Assembly (NCBI GenBank): GCA_012729535.1
Contig: JAAYCY010000049.1
Coordinates: 1 to 64,000 of the forward strand
Direction: 5' to 3'
From: Methanomicrobiales archaeon
GTDB lineage: Archaea; Halobacteriota; Methanomicrobia; Methanomicrobiales; Methanospirillaceae
DNA: 64,000 nucleotides
The notes under the pieces are model-generated. The model did no database searches. It was not told the origin of the DNA and was given only the letters and a program-made list of their open reading frames with translations. Shown here piece by piece: positions 36,511-44,513 of the stretch. The position numbers were made by a program, and so were the translations under genes. Position 1 is the stretch's first letter; each line of letters begins with the position of its first letter.

Positions 36511-36801
36511 TTATGGATCATAACAAAAAGCTGAGATTACTTGTCCATGAGGAAAGTAGATATAACAGAATGTAAATATAACTATACATGCGCAGGGACT
36601 TACCTGCACGAATGCAATGGAGGTGATACCAAAGCTGTAACGTAAAGCCCCATACCTACCCATCCGGTATGCCATCCTCACCAGAGGAATTATACAAACC
36701 AGAAGAGACATAACCGGTACAAAGGCAGAAAATGCAAAACCCCCCATCCAGCACTCCCCGCACAATATCTGCCTCTGTGCCGGAACATGGATACACCCCA
36801 T
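36511..36801 (-). CDS. Possible small membrane protein (uncertain)
   Basis: This 96-residue frame lies in the only intergenic stretch longer than 300 nt (36485-36862). It begins with a Cys-containing segment (CGECW) and contains two hydrophobic stretches (about 22-42 and 60-85). No family recognised and no clear Shine-Dalgarno. Codon choice is not obviously wrong. It may be real or chance. Otherwise this gap holds the T-run terminator and one hairpin. Confidence 0.25.
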   Translation of the reverse strand: MGCIHVPAQRQILCGECWMGGFAFSAFVPVMSLLVCIIPLVRMAYRMGRYGALRYSFGITSIAFVQVSPCACIVIFTFCYIYFPHGQVISAFCYDP

Positions 36802-36816
36802 AACCTTGTTTTCAGG

Positions 36817-36834
36817 TCCGGGATAACTCCCGGA
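36817..36834. repeat. Perfect inverted repeat (7-4-7)
   Basis: TCCGGGA-TAAC-TCCCGGA is a perfect stem with a 4-nt loop, about 30 nt downstream of the stop of the CheY-like gene at 36863. It could be an RNA 3'-end hairpin or a protein site. Confidence 0.6.
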
Positions 36835-36862
36835 TCACATTAATTCGATATCAACAGATTGG

Positions 36863-37240
36863 TTAGCAATCATTTTTGGGAGATCCAAGAATTTGGGTAA
36901 CTTTTGTGAGAAGAGATGATGCAGATACCGGTTTATTAAAAAGGGCATCTGCTCCGGATCTCATCGCAAGATCGGTGATCATTTCATGACATATTGATGT
37001 GCAGATCAGAAAAGATACTGAGGGGGAAGTTCCTTTCATCACCCTGAGCAAATCCATTCCATTCATATCAGGCATTATAAGATCCAGGGTTACGAGGTCT
37101 GGTTTGATGGTCTGAAAGAGAGAGATGGCCTCAGCACCTGATGATGCCTGTCCGGTGACCTGGTATCCTGCATTTCTAAGGATAGATGCAACATGATCAC
37201 GGTGTGCAGGTTTATCATCAACAACCAGAATTCCTGACAT
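36863..37240 (-). CDS. Single-domain response regulator (CheY-like) C
   Basis: 125 residues, a receiver domain: D8/D9, phosphoacceptor D53 (TLDLIMPDMNG), CTS and Lys in LFNKPV. Similar in style to the two receivers in the kinase operon 5 kb away. It stands alone with no kinase beside it, so it may be phosphorylated by the kinases of that operon. Transcribed toward the hairpin at 36817. Confidence 0.9.
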   Translation of the reverse strand: MSGILVVDDKPAHRDHVASILRNAGYQVTGQASSGAEAISLFQTIKPDLVTLDLIMPDMNGMDLLRVMKGTSPSVSFLICTSICHEMITDLAMRSGADALFNKPVSASSLLTKVTQILGSPKNDC

Positions 37241-37323
37241 AATTATTCAATCTATGGATTTCTATTTCCTGTTTACAGATAATAATAATTTGCCAAGCAT
37301 TATCAGAATAATCCGGCACCTAT

Positions 37324-38565
37324 TTAAACCGGATACCAGGTAAGAGCCACGGTATAGATAACCGTCTGACATAATGTGATGGGTATACCATATTTGCAGA
37401 ATAATTTCATGGATATTCCCACTCCACTCCGCCCGGCCTGTTCAATTACGATAACATTGCTTGCGGCACCAAGAATAGTAAGATTTCCTGCAATAGTACT
37501 ACCCGCGGCCAGGGCCAGCACAAGTGAGGGTGATACTCCCATTGACAATAAATCTGGTTGGAACAGGGCAACAAACGGAACATTTGAGATAAATTGCGAT
37601 AAAATTATCCCCGCAGCCATGACTCCGGATACATCAGGAGAACTCTTTTCAGGTATTATATGCTGGAAAAGACCTGAATCATACACACTATGCATCAGGA
37701 TAAACATTGCTGCAAAAAAAACCAGAGTTCTCCAGTCTGTTTTTTTGATAATATTCATCCGGTCTGGTGCAAAAATGAGAACCGGCATGGCAGCAGCAAA
37801 AGATACCCATTCAAATGGTATTTGTACTCCAAAACTCGTCAGCCCGTTTAATACTTTATAACCAATCCCGGTAAAGAGCACGAATAGTGAAAGATACATT
37901 ACTTTTCTGAACGGATATTGTGAAAGGTCAAATAATTGGTTTTTTTCTTTATAAATTACTACATTTTTAAATAAAGGTCTCATAATTACCCATATTACAC
38001 CTAATGAGAGCATGGTGGGCAGCAAGAGACCTGATAAAAAAAGATAATATGGAGATATATCTGCAGCATAAGACACAATCAGGTAGTTCTGGGGATTTCC
38101 TATCGGACTAAAAACGCTTCCGGTAGTAATAGCAAAGCATAAAACTAACAGGGCTTCTGGTTTTGATATTTCAAACCTGCTTGCGAGGACAAGGACTACC
38201 GGGGTTCCAATTATTGCTATGGTATCATTCATGAAGACTGCAGAGAGCAATCCCATGCAGACGATGATAAGAGCAAGAAGCATGTCACCATTTTTTGCAT
38301 AACAAGAGATCCATTGTATGCATGCTTCCAAAAGCCCGCTTGCTTCAAACCCTGCTCCTATTATGAACATACTCAGTAGGAATACCATCACTCCAAAGTC
38401 AATGGATTTCAACGCTTCAGCTGGAGTAATCTGGCCGGTAATGAGCACCCCTGCAGCTCCAGCAAGCATGATCTGCCATATTCTGAATTGAAACCGCCCG
38501 ATCTGTCGAACGGTTATCAGAAAAAAAACAAGTCCCAGTATGTAAAGAGAAATCTGCGTGATAAT
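37324..38565 (-). CDS. ArsB/NhaD-type ion transporter without a standard start codon
   Basis: A membrane protein of the ion-transporter superfamily (arsenite/Na+/citrate type). Visible motifs include FLLSMFIIGAGFEASG, VFMNDTIAIIGTPV, FSPIGNPQN and GSTIAGNLTILGAASN, the duplicated Asn-Pro/Gly-Asn loops of that family. The ATG at 38467-38469 gives 381 residues but would omit the first helix. The same frame continues 32 codons upstream with typical N-terminal text (LGLVFFLITVRQIGRFQFRIWQ split over 38470-38560), back to a TGA. No ATG, GTG or TTG occurs there. ATT at 38563-38565 is the best candidate start. It may be functional with ATT or may have lost its start. Substrate not determinable. Confidence 0.75.
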   Translation of the reverse strand: MITQISLYILGLVFFLITVRQIGRFQFRIWQIMLAGAAGVLITGQITPAEALKSIDFGVMVFLLSMFIIGAGFEASGLLEACIQWISCYAKNGDMLLALIIVCMGLLSAVFMNDTIAIIGTPVVLVLASRFEISKPEALLVLCFAITTGSVFSPIGNPQNYLIVSYAADISPYYLFLSGLLLPTMLSLGVIWVIMRPLFKNVVIYKEKNQLFDLSQYPFRKVMYLSLFVLFTGIGYKVLNGLTSFGVQIPFEWVSFAAAMPVLIFAPDRMNIIKKTDWRTLVFFAAMFILMHSVYDSGLFQHIIPEKSSPDVSGVMAAGIILSQFISNVPFVALFQPDLLSMGVSPSLVLALAAGSTIAGNLTILGAASNVIVIEQAGRSGVGISMKLFCKYGIPITLCQTVIYTVALTWYPV

Positions 38566-38602
38566 ACTTTGTCAGGTGATATAATCAATCTCTCATTCAG
38601 TA

Positions 38603-38613
38603 TTTTATAAAAA
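38603..38613 (+). promoter_or_regulatory. TATA box of the DUF3821 gene
   Basis: TTTTATAAAAA is about 45 nt before the ATG, giving a leader of roughly 20 nt. Strong match to the archaeal TATA consensus. Confidence 0.5.
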
Positions 38614-38653
38614 AGCCCAAAAAACTAAAAAAAATAAGATGAAATCATAATAT

Positions 38654-39688
38654 ATGGGTTGCTACAGATTTTTCCTCGTCATAATTCTCCTATTGCTATT
38701 CTTTCTCCCCGGAGTGATGGCATTGGACTCAAAAATTCCCCGGGAGGGCACCGTATTTGTCGGGGAAAATGACATTGATATCTCTGAATGTAATGTAAGA
38801 ACCGGAGATGAGATAGCATTCTGGAGTTCTGGTTTTCCTGAGGGAACTCCGGATTCCAGGGCAAAAGTCATGGATGCACGCCATTTTTTTGTGGATCCTG
38901 CCTACTTTTCTGGAAAAACCGGTACCTGGTATGGTCTCGTCAGCAAAAAACCAGTATTTAAAGTAGAAGATCCATGGGTAAAACTGGAAGTAATTGAAAA
39001 TGGGATCGATCATGATCCGGATTGGATAAAAAAAGGTAATCTGATATCTTTTAAGATTTCGACGAACATGTTCACTATCAGTGACCGTGCAGGTTCAGCT
39101 GGTGCCCCGATAAAAATCTCCCTGACAGGTCCGAATGAGACAGAATACAATCAGTTGATATCTCCGACCGGGAAGTATAATCTGGAAAATATCTACGTAT
39201 ACTACAGTCCTTTTGATACCGGTGCAATATGGGAAACCAGGGATGAAACAGAATATCCTGAAGGGGAATATGTTGCATGGGCAACATGTAATGTCAACAG
39301 TATTCATGAGAAAAATCCTGGTGAAGGCATTACAACCAGTTCAAAAACCACCTTTACTCTGAGCAAAGTAAAGCCTGATGAGGATTCCAAAAAAGAAACA
39401 TCCGATGAAGAGTCTGAAAGTATGGAAAAAGACTCAGAACCTACCCCGACTCCGACACCAGAGCCCACACCTGAGCCAACAGAAGAGGTAGTACCTGTCC
39501 TGACCCTGGATGTCACGCCGGATATAACCAGTTCTCTTCAGGATGTAACTCCAAATCCTACAAAACCTCCGTTAGCCTCACCACCAAAATCTACCTCCAA
39601 GGCTACTCAAAAACAGCCGTTATCCATTACCATATGCATTATCGCTCTTGTAACCTGTTTTATACTGGCTGACCGGAAAAACTCATAA
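38654..39688 (+). CDS. DUF3821 exported, C-terminally anchored surface protein
   Basis: 344 residues. Signal peptide 1-23, then a DUF3821 domain (IPREGTVFVGENDIDISEC... WYGLV), seen in Methanomicrobiales envelope proteins. A second beta-domain (VKLEVIENG...) lies in the middle. A low-complexity Pro/Thr/Glu-rich stalk (about 255-325) leads to a hydrophobic C-terminal helix followed by DRKNS. This is the architecture of a stalked, membrane-anchored cell-surface protein. Function unknown. Confidence 0.85.
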   Translation: MGCYRFFLVIILLLLFFLPGVMALDSKIPREGTVFVGENDIDISECNVRTGDEIAFWSSGFPEGTPDSRAKVMDARHFFVDPAYFSGKTGTWYGLVSKKPVFKVEDPWVKLEVIENGIDHDPDWIKKGNLISFKISTNMFTISDRAGSAGAPIKISLTGPNETEYNQLISPTGKYNLENIYVYYSPFDTGAIWETRDETEYPEGEYVAWATCNVNSIHEKNPGEGITTSSKTTFTLSKVKPDEDSKKETSDEESESMEKDSEPTPTPTPEPTPEPTEEVVPVLTLDVTPDITSSLQDVTPNPTKPPLASPPKSTSKATQKQPLSITICIIALVTCFILADRKNS

Positions 39689-39763
39689 TTTTTTTAGGGG
39701 ATGAGTGAGGGTATGCAATTCTTCACATCATCATGATATTATCTGGTGACCCAGTATTATCGC

Positions 39764-41251
39764 ATGAAGCGTGCACTGCTCTCAGTATGGAACAAGGAAG
39801 GCATCACAGACCTCGCCCTGGCCCTCAATAACGCAGGATTAGAATTGCTGAGTTCAGGAGGGACAGCAAAAGTTCTTGCGTCTGCAGGAATACCAATCCT
39901 GGAAGTATCAGATTATACTGGCTTTCCTGAAATGATGGACGGGAGAGTAAAAACCCTGCATCCTCGAATACATGGGGGGATTCTTGGAAGAAGAGGGATT
40001 GATGATTCAATTATGCAACAACATGGGATAAAGCCCATTGACCTCGTTGTTGTGAACCTCTATCCGTTTGAGGAGATGACCCGGCAAGGTCTCCCCCTGG
40101 ATGAATTAATAGAGTTTATTGACATAGGAGGACCTGCGATGATTCGCGCAGCAGCAAAAAATTACCCGGATGTCCTCGTAGTTATTGATCCTGCAGATTA
40201 TTCCTTTGTTATCGATGTTGTATCCTCGGGAAAAAAGATCTTAAAAGAGGAGCGACTTTCCTTTGCCAGAAAGGTGTTTGCACGCATGGCAGCATATGAC
40301 GGGGCAATCAGTAACTATCTCCATGGTCTTGATAGTGAGATGCCGTCTGTCTATTCTGTCCAGTACAAAAACGGGCGAATGCTCAGGTATGGTGAAAATC
40401 CCCACCAGACTGCATGTGTCTATGGAGATAGTGGTATTGGTGGTCTGATACCCCTTCAGGGTAAGGCAATGTCATATAATAATTATCTTGACGTTGATGC
40501 TGCGGTAAGCCTTCTTCGTGAATTTGATGAGTGTGCTGCGGTCATCGTCAAACATAATAATCCCTGTGGAATTGCTGTTGGGAATGATGTCAAAGAGGTG
40601 TATATTTCAGCCCGGGATGGAGATCCCGTTTCGGCCTATGGTGGAATAGTTGCAGTAAACCGGGAGGTTAATGCAGATCTTGCCCGTGAGATTGCTTCGA
40701 CATTTATTGAGGTATTAACAGCTCCCTCTTTTTCACCAGAAGCAAGGGATATTCTCAAGACTAAAGAAAATCTTCGTCTTCTCGTGCTTACAGAGCCAGC
40801 TACTGGAGATGCTGTCAGGAGTATTGATGGTGGTGCTCTTGTACAACGAACCCCAATTCTAAAGGAAGAATGGATGGTTGTCTCAGACCGGGATCCAACC
40901 GCAGATGAAGAAGATGCTCTTCAGTTAGCTATGAAGATATGCAAACATGTAAAGAGCAATGCCATTGTTTTTGCTGATAAGTCACGCGCTCTTGGTATTG
41001 GAGCTGGACAGATGAGCAGGGTGGACAGTGCAAAAATTGCAATCTCAAAATCTCAATTCCCGCTCAAAGGATCGGTCGTGGCATCTGATGCATTCCTCCC
41101 TTTCCCTGATACTCTTGAAGTGGCAGCAGAAGCTGGTGCGACAGCATTAATACAGCCTGGTGGTTCTATTCGGGATGCAGAAGTAATTGCAGAAGCAAAC
41201 CGGCGAAAAATGGCTATGGTGTTTACTGGAATCAGGTATTTCCGCCATTAA
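39764..41251 (+). CDS. purH: Bifunctional AICAR transformylase/IMP cyclohydrolase PurH
   Basis: Catalyses the last two steps of IMP synthesis. The N-terminal MGS-like cyclohydrolase (MKRALLSVWNKEGI, ELLSSGGTAK, GFPEMMDGRVKTLHPRIHGG) is followed by the transformylase (LRYGENPHQTA, KHNNPCG, SAYGG, GAGQMSRVDS, AFLPFPD). Bacterial type using 10-formyl-tetrahydrofolate, unlike the formate/ATP-dependent PurP used by many methanogens. The ATG at 39764 matches the family; a GTG six codons earlier is in frame. 495 residues. 11 nt before the PHI gene. Confidence 0.96.
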   Translation: MKRALLSVWNKEGITDLALALNNAGLELLSSGGTAKVLASAGIPILEVSDYTGFPEMMDGRVKTLHPRIHGGILGRRGIDDSIMQQHGIKPIDLVVVNLYPFEEMTRQGLPLDELIEFIDIGGPAMIRAAAKNYPDVLVVIDPADYSFVIDVVSSGKKILKEERLSFARKVFARMAAYDGAISNYLHGLDSEMPSVYSVQYKNGRMLRYGENPHQTACVYGDSGIGGLIPLQGKAMSYNNYLDVDAAVSLLREFDECAAVIVKHNNPCGIAVGNDVKEVYISARDGDPVSAYGGIVAVNREVNADLAREIASTFIEVLTAPSFSPEARDILKTKENLRLLVLTEPATGDAVRSIDGGALVQRTPILKEEWMVVSDRDPTADEEDALQLAMKICKHVKSNAIVFADKSRALGIGAGQMSRVDSAKIAISKSQFPLKGSVVASDAFLPFPDTLEVAAEAGATALIQPGGSIRDAEVIAEANRRKMAMVFTGIRYFRH

Positions 41252-41261
41252 CAAAACAAAG

Positions 41262-41936
41262 ATGAACTCAGATAAAAAGATCAATAAGGCAGCAACCATC
41301 ATGTCTCAACATTATTCCGGTGAACCCTGTATTCCTCTCAAAGACATTATTCTCATGATGGTTTCACGTATCGGTGAAATTGCAGAAGGTCTTGAGCAGG
41401 AGCAGGTTGATTGTTTTATTTCTGATATTATCAGGGCTGAACGGATATTTGTAGTTGGAGCAGGAAGATCCGGGTTTGTTGCAAAATCATTCGCGATGCG
41501 ACTGATGCACCTGGGTTTTACCTCATATGTAGTTGGTGAAACAGTCACCCCTGCTTTTCACCCAAATGACTCTCTCATTGCCTTTTCAGGTTCTGGAAAA
41601 ACGAAATCCGTCCTTGAGGCATGTGAAACAACCCGCCAGATTGGCGGACACATCTGCCTGGTTACCGGATCACCGGTCTCTCCCATGAAAGAACTTGCCA
41701 ATTGCGTTGTCCTGCTTAATACTGAAGAAAATACCTGTCACCAGGTTGGGCCGGACCATTTTGATCTCCGCCAGCTCAGGGGAGAACACCGATCAATATC
41801 AGCCCCCTGCACACCCCTGGGCACGCTCTTTGAAACATCGGCAATGTTATTTGCAGATTCTGTTATCAGTGCTCTTATTGAGATGAAACACTGTTCTATT
41901 GAGGAAATAAGAGATCGATATACAAATATGCAATAG
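41262..41936 (+). CDS. hxlB: 6-phospho-3-hexuloisomerase (HxlB/PHI, SIS domain)
   Basis: SIS-domain isomerase interconverting hexulose-6-P and fructose-6-P, in archaea a route to ribulose-5-P for nucleotide synthesis. The core has VVGAGRSGFVAKSFAMRLMHLG, FSGSGKTKSVLEACE and CTPLGTLFETSAMLFAD. An insert HQVGPDHFDLRQLRGEHRS replaces the usual shorter loop. The start at ATG 41262 lies 11 nt after purH; an ATG at 41301 is also possible. Likely same operon as purH, linking pentose supply to purine synthesis. Confidence 0.9.
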   Translation: MNSDKKINKAATIMSQHYSGEPCIPLKDIILMMVSRIGEIAEGLEQEQVDCFISDIIRAERIFVVGAGRSGFVAKSFAMRLMHLGFTSYVVGETVTPAFHPNDSLIAFSGSGKTKSVLEACETTRQIGGHICLVTGSPVSPMKELANCVVLLNTEENTCHQVGPDHFDLRQLRGEHRSISAPCTPLGTLFETSAMLFADSVISALIEMKHCSIEEIRDRYTNMQ

Positions 41937-41962
41937 CTGGTTACAACTGAATTTTCATTTTC

Positions 41963-42538
41963 TTATTTTTGGGTCAATTGATAAATTCTCAAAGTCTCCC
42001 CGTCATCCATCATTTCAGATTCGATGACCGAAAAGAAATAACCGGTATTTGCAAATAATTCTTCACATTCCCTGAATTTTTGTAAAGATGAGATGAGTAC
42101 CAGTATCCGGCCGGAATCAGAGAGAACATCCTTTACTACCGTACAAAATTGCAATACGGTATCCCGTCCGTTTTCCCCACCATCAAGGGCGTGTTCAAGC
42201 CAGTCTTCAATCCGCTCGTCTGGTAGTGTTGGAAGATAAGGTGGATTGAAAAGAACCAGTGAGAATACCTTTTTTAGTCCTGCTGTGAGATCCGTCCTGA
42301 TAACCTGAACTCCCCTGGATTTTGTAAGGAGCACCGCGTGAGGGTTAATATCCGTTGCAACCGTGAGAAAATCTGGATGAATGTGAGCAGCAATATAACC
42401 ACTCCCTGTTCCGACTTCAAGTACAGTGTCACCAGGAACAATTACTCTCCGGGCTGCTTTGAGCAGGAGAAATGTATCTTCACGTGGTAAGTAGACCTGG
42501 TTTTTGTCAGGAACTGAGCTTGTTGGATATGGTGGCAA
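41963..42538 (-). CDS. HemK/Mtq2-like protein-glutamine methyltransferase
   Basis: SAM-dependent methyltransferase of the archaeal/eukaryotic Mtq2 type. Motif I VLEVGTGSGYIAA, and the catalytic NPPY (FNPPYLPT) that methylates the Gln of the GGQ motif of release factor aRF1. Start uncertain: conserved text begins at QVYLPREDTFLL. I chose a TTG at 42538 inside ksgA; the frame runs up to a GTG at 42598. Overlaps ksgA by about 32 nt. Last gene of the superoperon. Confidence 0.83.
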   Translation of the reverse strand: MPPYPTSSVPDKNQVYLPREDTFLLLKAARRVIVPGDTVLEVGTGSGYIAAHIHPDFLTVATDINPHAVLLTKSRGVQVIRTDLTAGLKKVFSLVLFNPPYLPTLPDERIEDWLEHALDGGENGRDTVLQFCTVVKDVLSDSGRILVLISSLQKFRECEELFANTGYFFSVIESEMMDDGETLRIYQLTQK

Positions 42539-43277
42539 AGTCTTCAAGATAAAGTGCCTCAGGCCGTGATGATAATATTTCAGGATCCAGCTTCTCACAT
42601 AATTCTTCTACTTTCTCCCTTCCATATTTTGAAGAAAGGGATTTAATTGTCGATTTTACAGTTTTTCTGCGATGTGAAAAGAGTTCCCTGACAATATCAC
42701 CATATACGGTTCTCTCCATTATGGGAAAGAGTGGTTCTCTTGGTTCAATCCACATGACCGTGGAGGAAACCGCAGGAGGAGGGGAAAAAGCTCCTGGAGG
42801 GAGATCAAAACAGCGGTTTGCCCGGGCATATGTCTGAATCATAATTGAAAGTCTCCCACATTCTCTGCTGCCTGCCGGTGCCATCATCCGGTCTGCAAAC
42901 TCCTTTTGATACATGAGTATTGCAGATTCAAATCCTGCATCAAGAAGCCGGAAGGTAATCGGGGATGAAATAGAGTATGGAAGGTTTGCCATTACAATTT
43001 CAAAAGAAGGAAGGGGGACTTTTACTGCATCTCCGGCAATAATGGTAAGCGATCCCTGCTTTAATTCGGTATAAAAATCTGATGAAAGAGATACAATTAA
43101 TTTCTTGTCCAGTTCAATCGCAGTGACAATAGCACCACGGTCAAGAAGAGCCCGTGTCAGAATACCTCTTCCTGGTCCTATTTCAAGAACTCTTCTCCCT
43201 GAAATATCCAGGATATCAGCAATCCTGGCTACGATCCGTGGATCGGTGAGGAAATGCTGATCCTTGTATGCCCTCAT
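42507..43277 (-). CDS. ksgA: 16S rRNA dimethyladenosine transferase KsgA/Dim1
   Basis: Dimethylates two adjacent adenines in helix 45 of 16S rRNA. SAM motif VLEIGPGRGILTRALL, catalytic NLPYSISSPI and the small C-terminal domain (FSHRRKTVKSTIKSL). 256 residues. The start overlaps the DUF655 stop by 4 nt. Universal late step in small-subunit maturation. Confidence 0.96.
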   Translation of the reverse strand: MRAYKDQHFLTDPRIVARIADILDISGRRVLEIGPGRGILTRALLDRGAIVTAIELDKKLIVSLSSDFYTELKQGSLTIIAGDAVKVPLPSFEIVMANLPYSISSPITFRLLDAGFESAILMYQKEFADRMMAPAGSRECGRLSIMIQTYARANRCFDLPPGAFSPPPAVSSTVMWIEPREPLFPIMERTVYGDIVRELFSHRRKTVKSTIKSLSSKYGREKVEELCEKLDPEILSSRPEALYLEDFATISNKLSS

Positions 43278-43834
43278 CGTGAGGTAAAAAGATGATATTT
43301 GACGTTCGGATCCTGAATTTCTTCAAGAACCCTGTTTAAGATCATCCGTTCAGGATGCGGGATAGTTTTTATCCGTTGAGAAATGTCGGCAAAATTCTCA
43401 AACGGTTTCTTCTCCCGGTCTTCGATTATCTCCCACATCAGTTTCTTACCGATACCGGGAAGGAGATGGAGCATATGCAGTTTCGGGGTGATTGGTATTG
43501 AACGGTTGTAAAAATCGACAAAGTCTTTTTCTCTGTCTTTTACTATCCGTTCGATAGCAAAGGAGAGTTCCTGTATCGCACTGTGGGTCAGTTCATCATA
43601 CCGGAGACGACGTTTTACCCGTTCAATTTTTGGACGCTCTCCTCCCCCGATGTATACCAGTTCACCTATGTCCAGGGTCAGATTTTTGGGAATGAGTTCA
43701 AGCAGTTTGAACTGCTCCACTCCTACAGCCTGGACAATTGGCTCTCTTTTATACATGGGTCTTGGATCATTCGGGTATCCTTTGGGAAGGATATCCAGAA
43801 CTACTGCATTGATCTCCTTTTTCTCCTCTTTCAT
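43274..43834 (-). CDS. DUF655 RNA-associated protein
   Basis: 186 residues, the archaeal DUF655 family: an N-terminal OB-like domain (VLDILPKGYPNDPRP...VYIGGGERPKIERVKRRLRYDEL in pieces) and a C-terminal helix-hairpin-helix (LLPGIGKKLMWEIIEDREKKPF). Nucleic-acid binding is inferred from these folds and its constant position between rpoF and ksgA in archaeal genomes. Exact role unknown. 4-nt overlap with ksgA. Confidence 0.93.
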   Translation of the reverse strand: MKEEKKEINAVVLDILPKGYPNDPRPMYKREPIVQAVGVEQFKLLELIPKNLTLDIGELVYIGGGERPKIERVKRRLRYDELTHSAIQELSFAIERIVKDREKDFVDFYNRSIPITPKLHMLHLLPGIGKKLMWEIIEDREKKPFENFADISQRIKTIPHPERMILNRVLEEIQDPNVKYHLFTSR

Positions 43835-43844
43835 GGGTATCTAC

Positions 43845-44198
43845 CTATCTGAAGTGGGATATCACCAGATCAATAATTGCATCAAGTTCTTCTGGAGTGT
43901 GCGAAAATTTATCTCTTCCAAATACTGCCCGCACTTCATCCCGTGTACGTGGCATTATGCTTGCAATACGATAAGCCACATCAGGTTTTACCTTATCAAG
44001 CTGAATCAGAGCATCTACAAGTTCTGCAGATTTTTCAGCAGATGTTTTTGAGATCTGATTGGCATGTTCAATACTCCGCCGAAGCTCGTATGACATCTCC
44101 TTTCCGTTTTCAAGTCGTGCCGCTTCAACGTTGAGCAGTTCCTCTTTCAACTCGGGAAGAGTGATTGCTTTCTCCTGCAGTATTCCTTTTATTTTCAT
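43845..44198 (-). CDS. rpoF: RNA polymerase subunit F (Rpb4)
   Basis: 117 residues. Forms the stalk of archaeal RNA polymerase with RpoE (Rpb7). Recognised from ARLENGKEMSYELRRSIEHANQ-like text and the C-terminal HRDC-like RDEVRAVFGRDKFSHTPEELD segment. Lies between L21e (21-nt gap) and DUF655 (10-nt gap). Confidence 0.94.
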   Translation of the reverse strand: MKIKGILQEKAITLPELKEELLNVEAARLENGKEMSYELRRSIEHANQISKTSAEKSAELVDALIQLDKVKPDVAYRIASIMPRTRDEVRAVFGRDKFSHTPEELDAIIDLVISHFR

Positions 44199-44219
44199 GC
44201 CAATCTGTCCTAATTACTG

Positions 44220-44513
44220 TTAGTACTGCTGCGCTCGCAGGTGCTGGGGACGGGAGATAACCATCTTGTTTTTATTTCCGTCACGAATCTCAACCAGCCA
44301 CGCACGGCCACGCTGTCCGATTACTGACCCCGTCTTGCCATGGAATCTGCGATGAGGCATCCCTTTCTGAATGCTCGGTTCACAAACGATATGAACTTTT
44401 TGTCCGATTTCAAACTTCTGGATAACCCGGGTTACCGGGAGAACTCCGCGTGATCGAAGATCTTTTTTAAATTTATACCGGGTTTTTTTACGTGGTCCAT
44501 TATGAAGTGCCAT
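44220..44513 (-). CDS. rpl21e: Ribosomal protein L21e
   Basis: 97-residue basic large-subunit protein (MALHNGPRKKTRYKF; HIVCEPSIQKGMPHRRFHGKTG in part; final HLRAQQY). The start overlaps the pus10 stop by 14 nt. Conserved archaeal neighbour order Pus10-L21e-RpoF. Confidence 0.96.
   Translation of the reverse strand: MALHNGPRKKTRYKFKKDLRSRGVLPVTRVIQKFEIGQKVHIVCEPSIQKGMPHRRFHGKTGSVIGQRGRAWLVEIRDGNKNKMVISRPQHLRAQQY

Noticed and set aside
39440-39490. Short tandem Pro/Thr/Glu codon repeats
   Set aside because: They encode the stalk of a surface protein and are not a CRISPR or minisatellite array.
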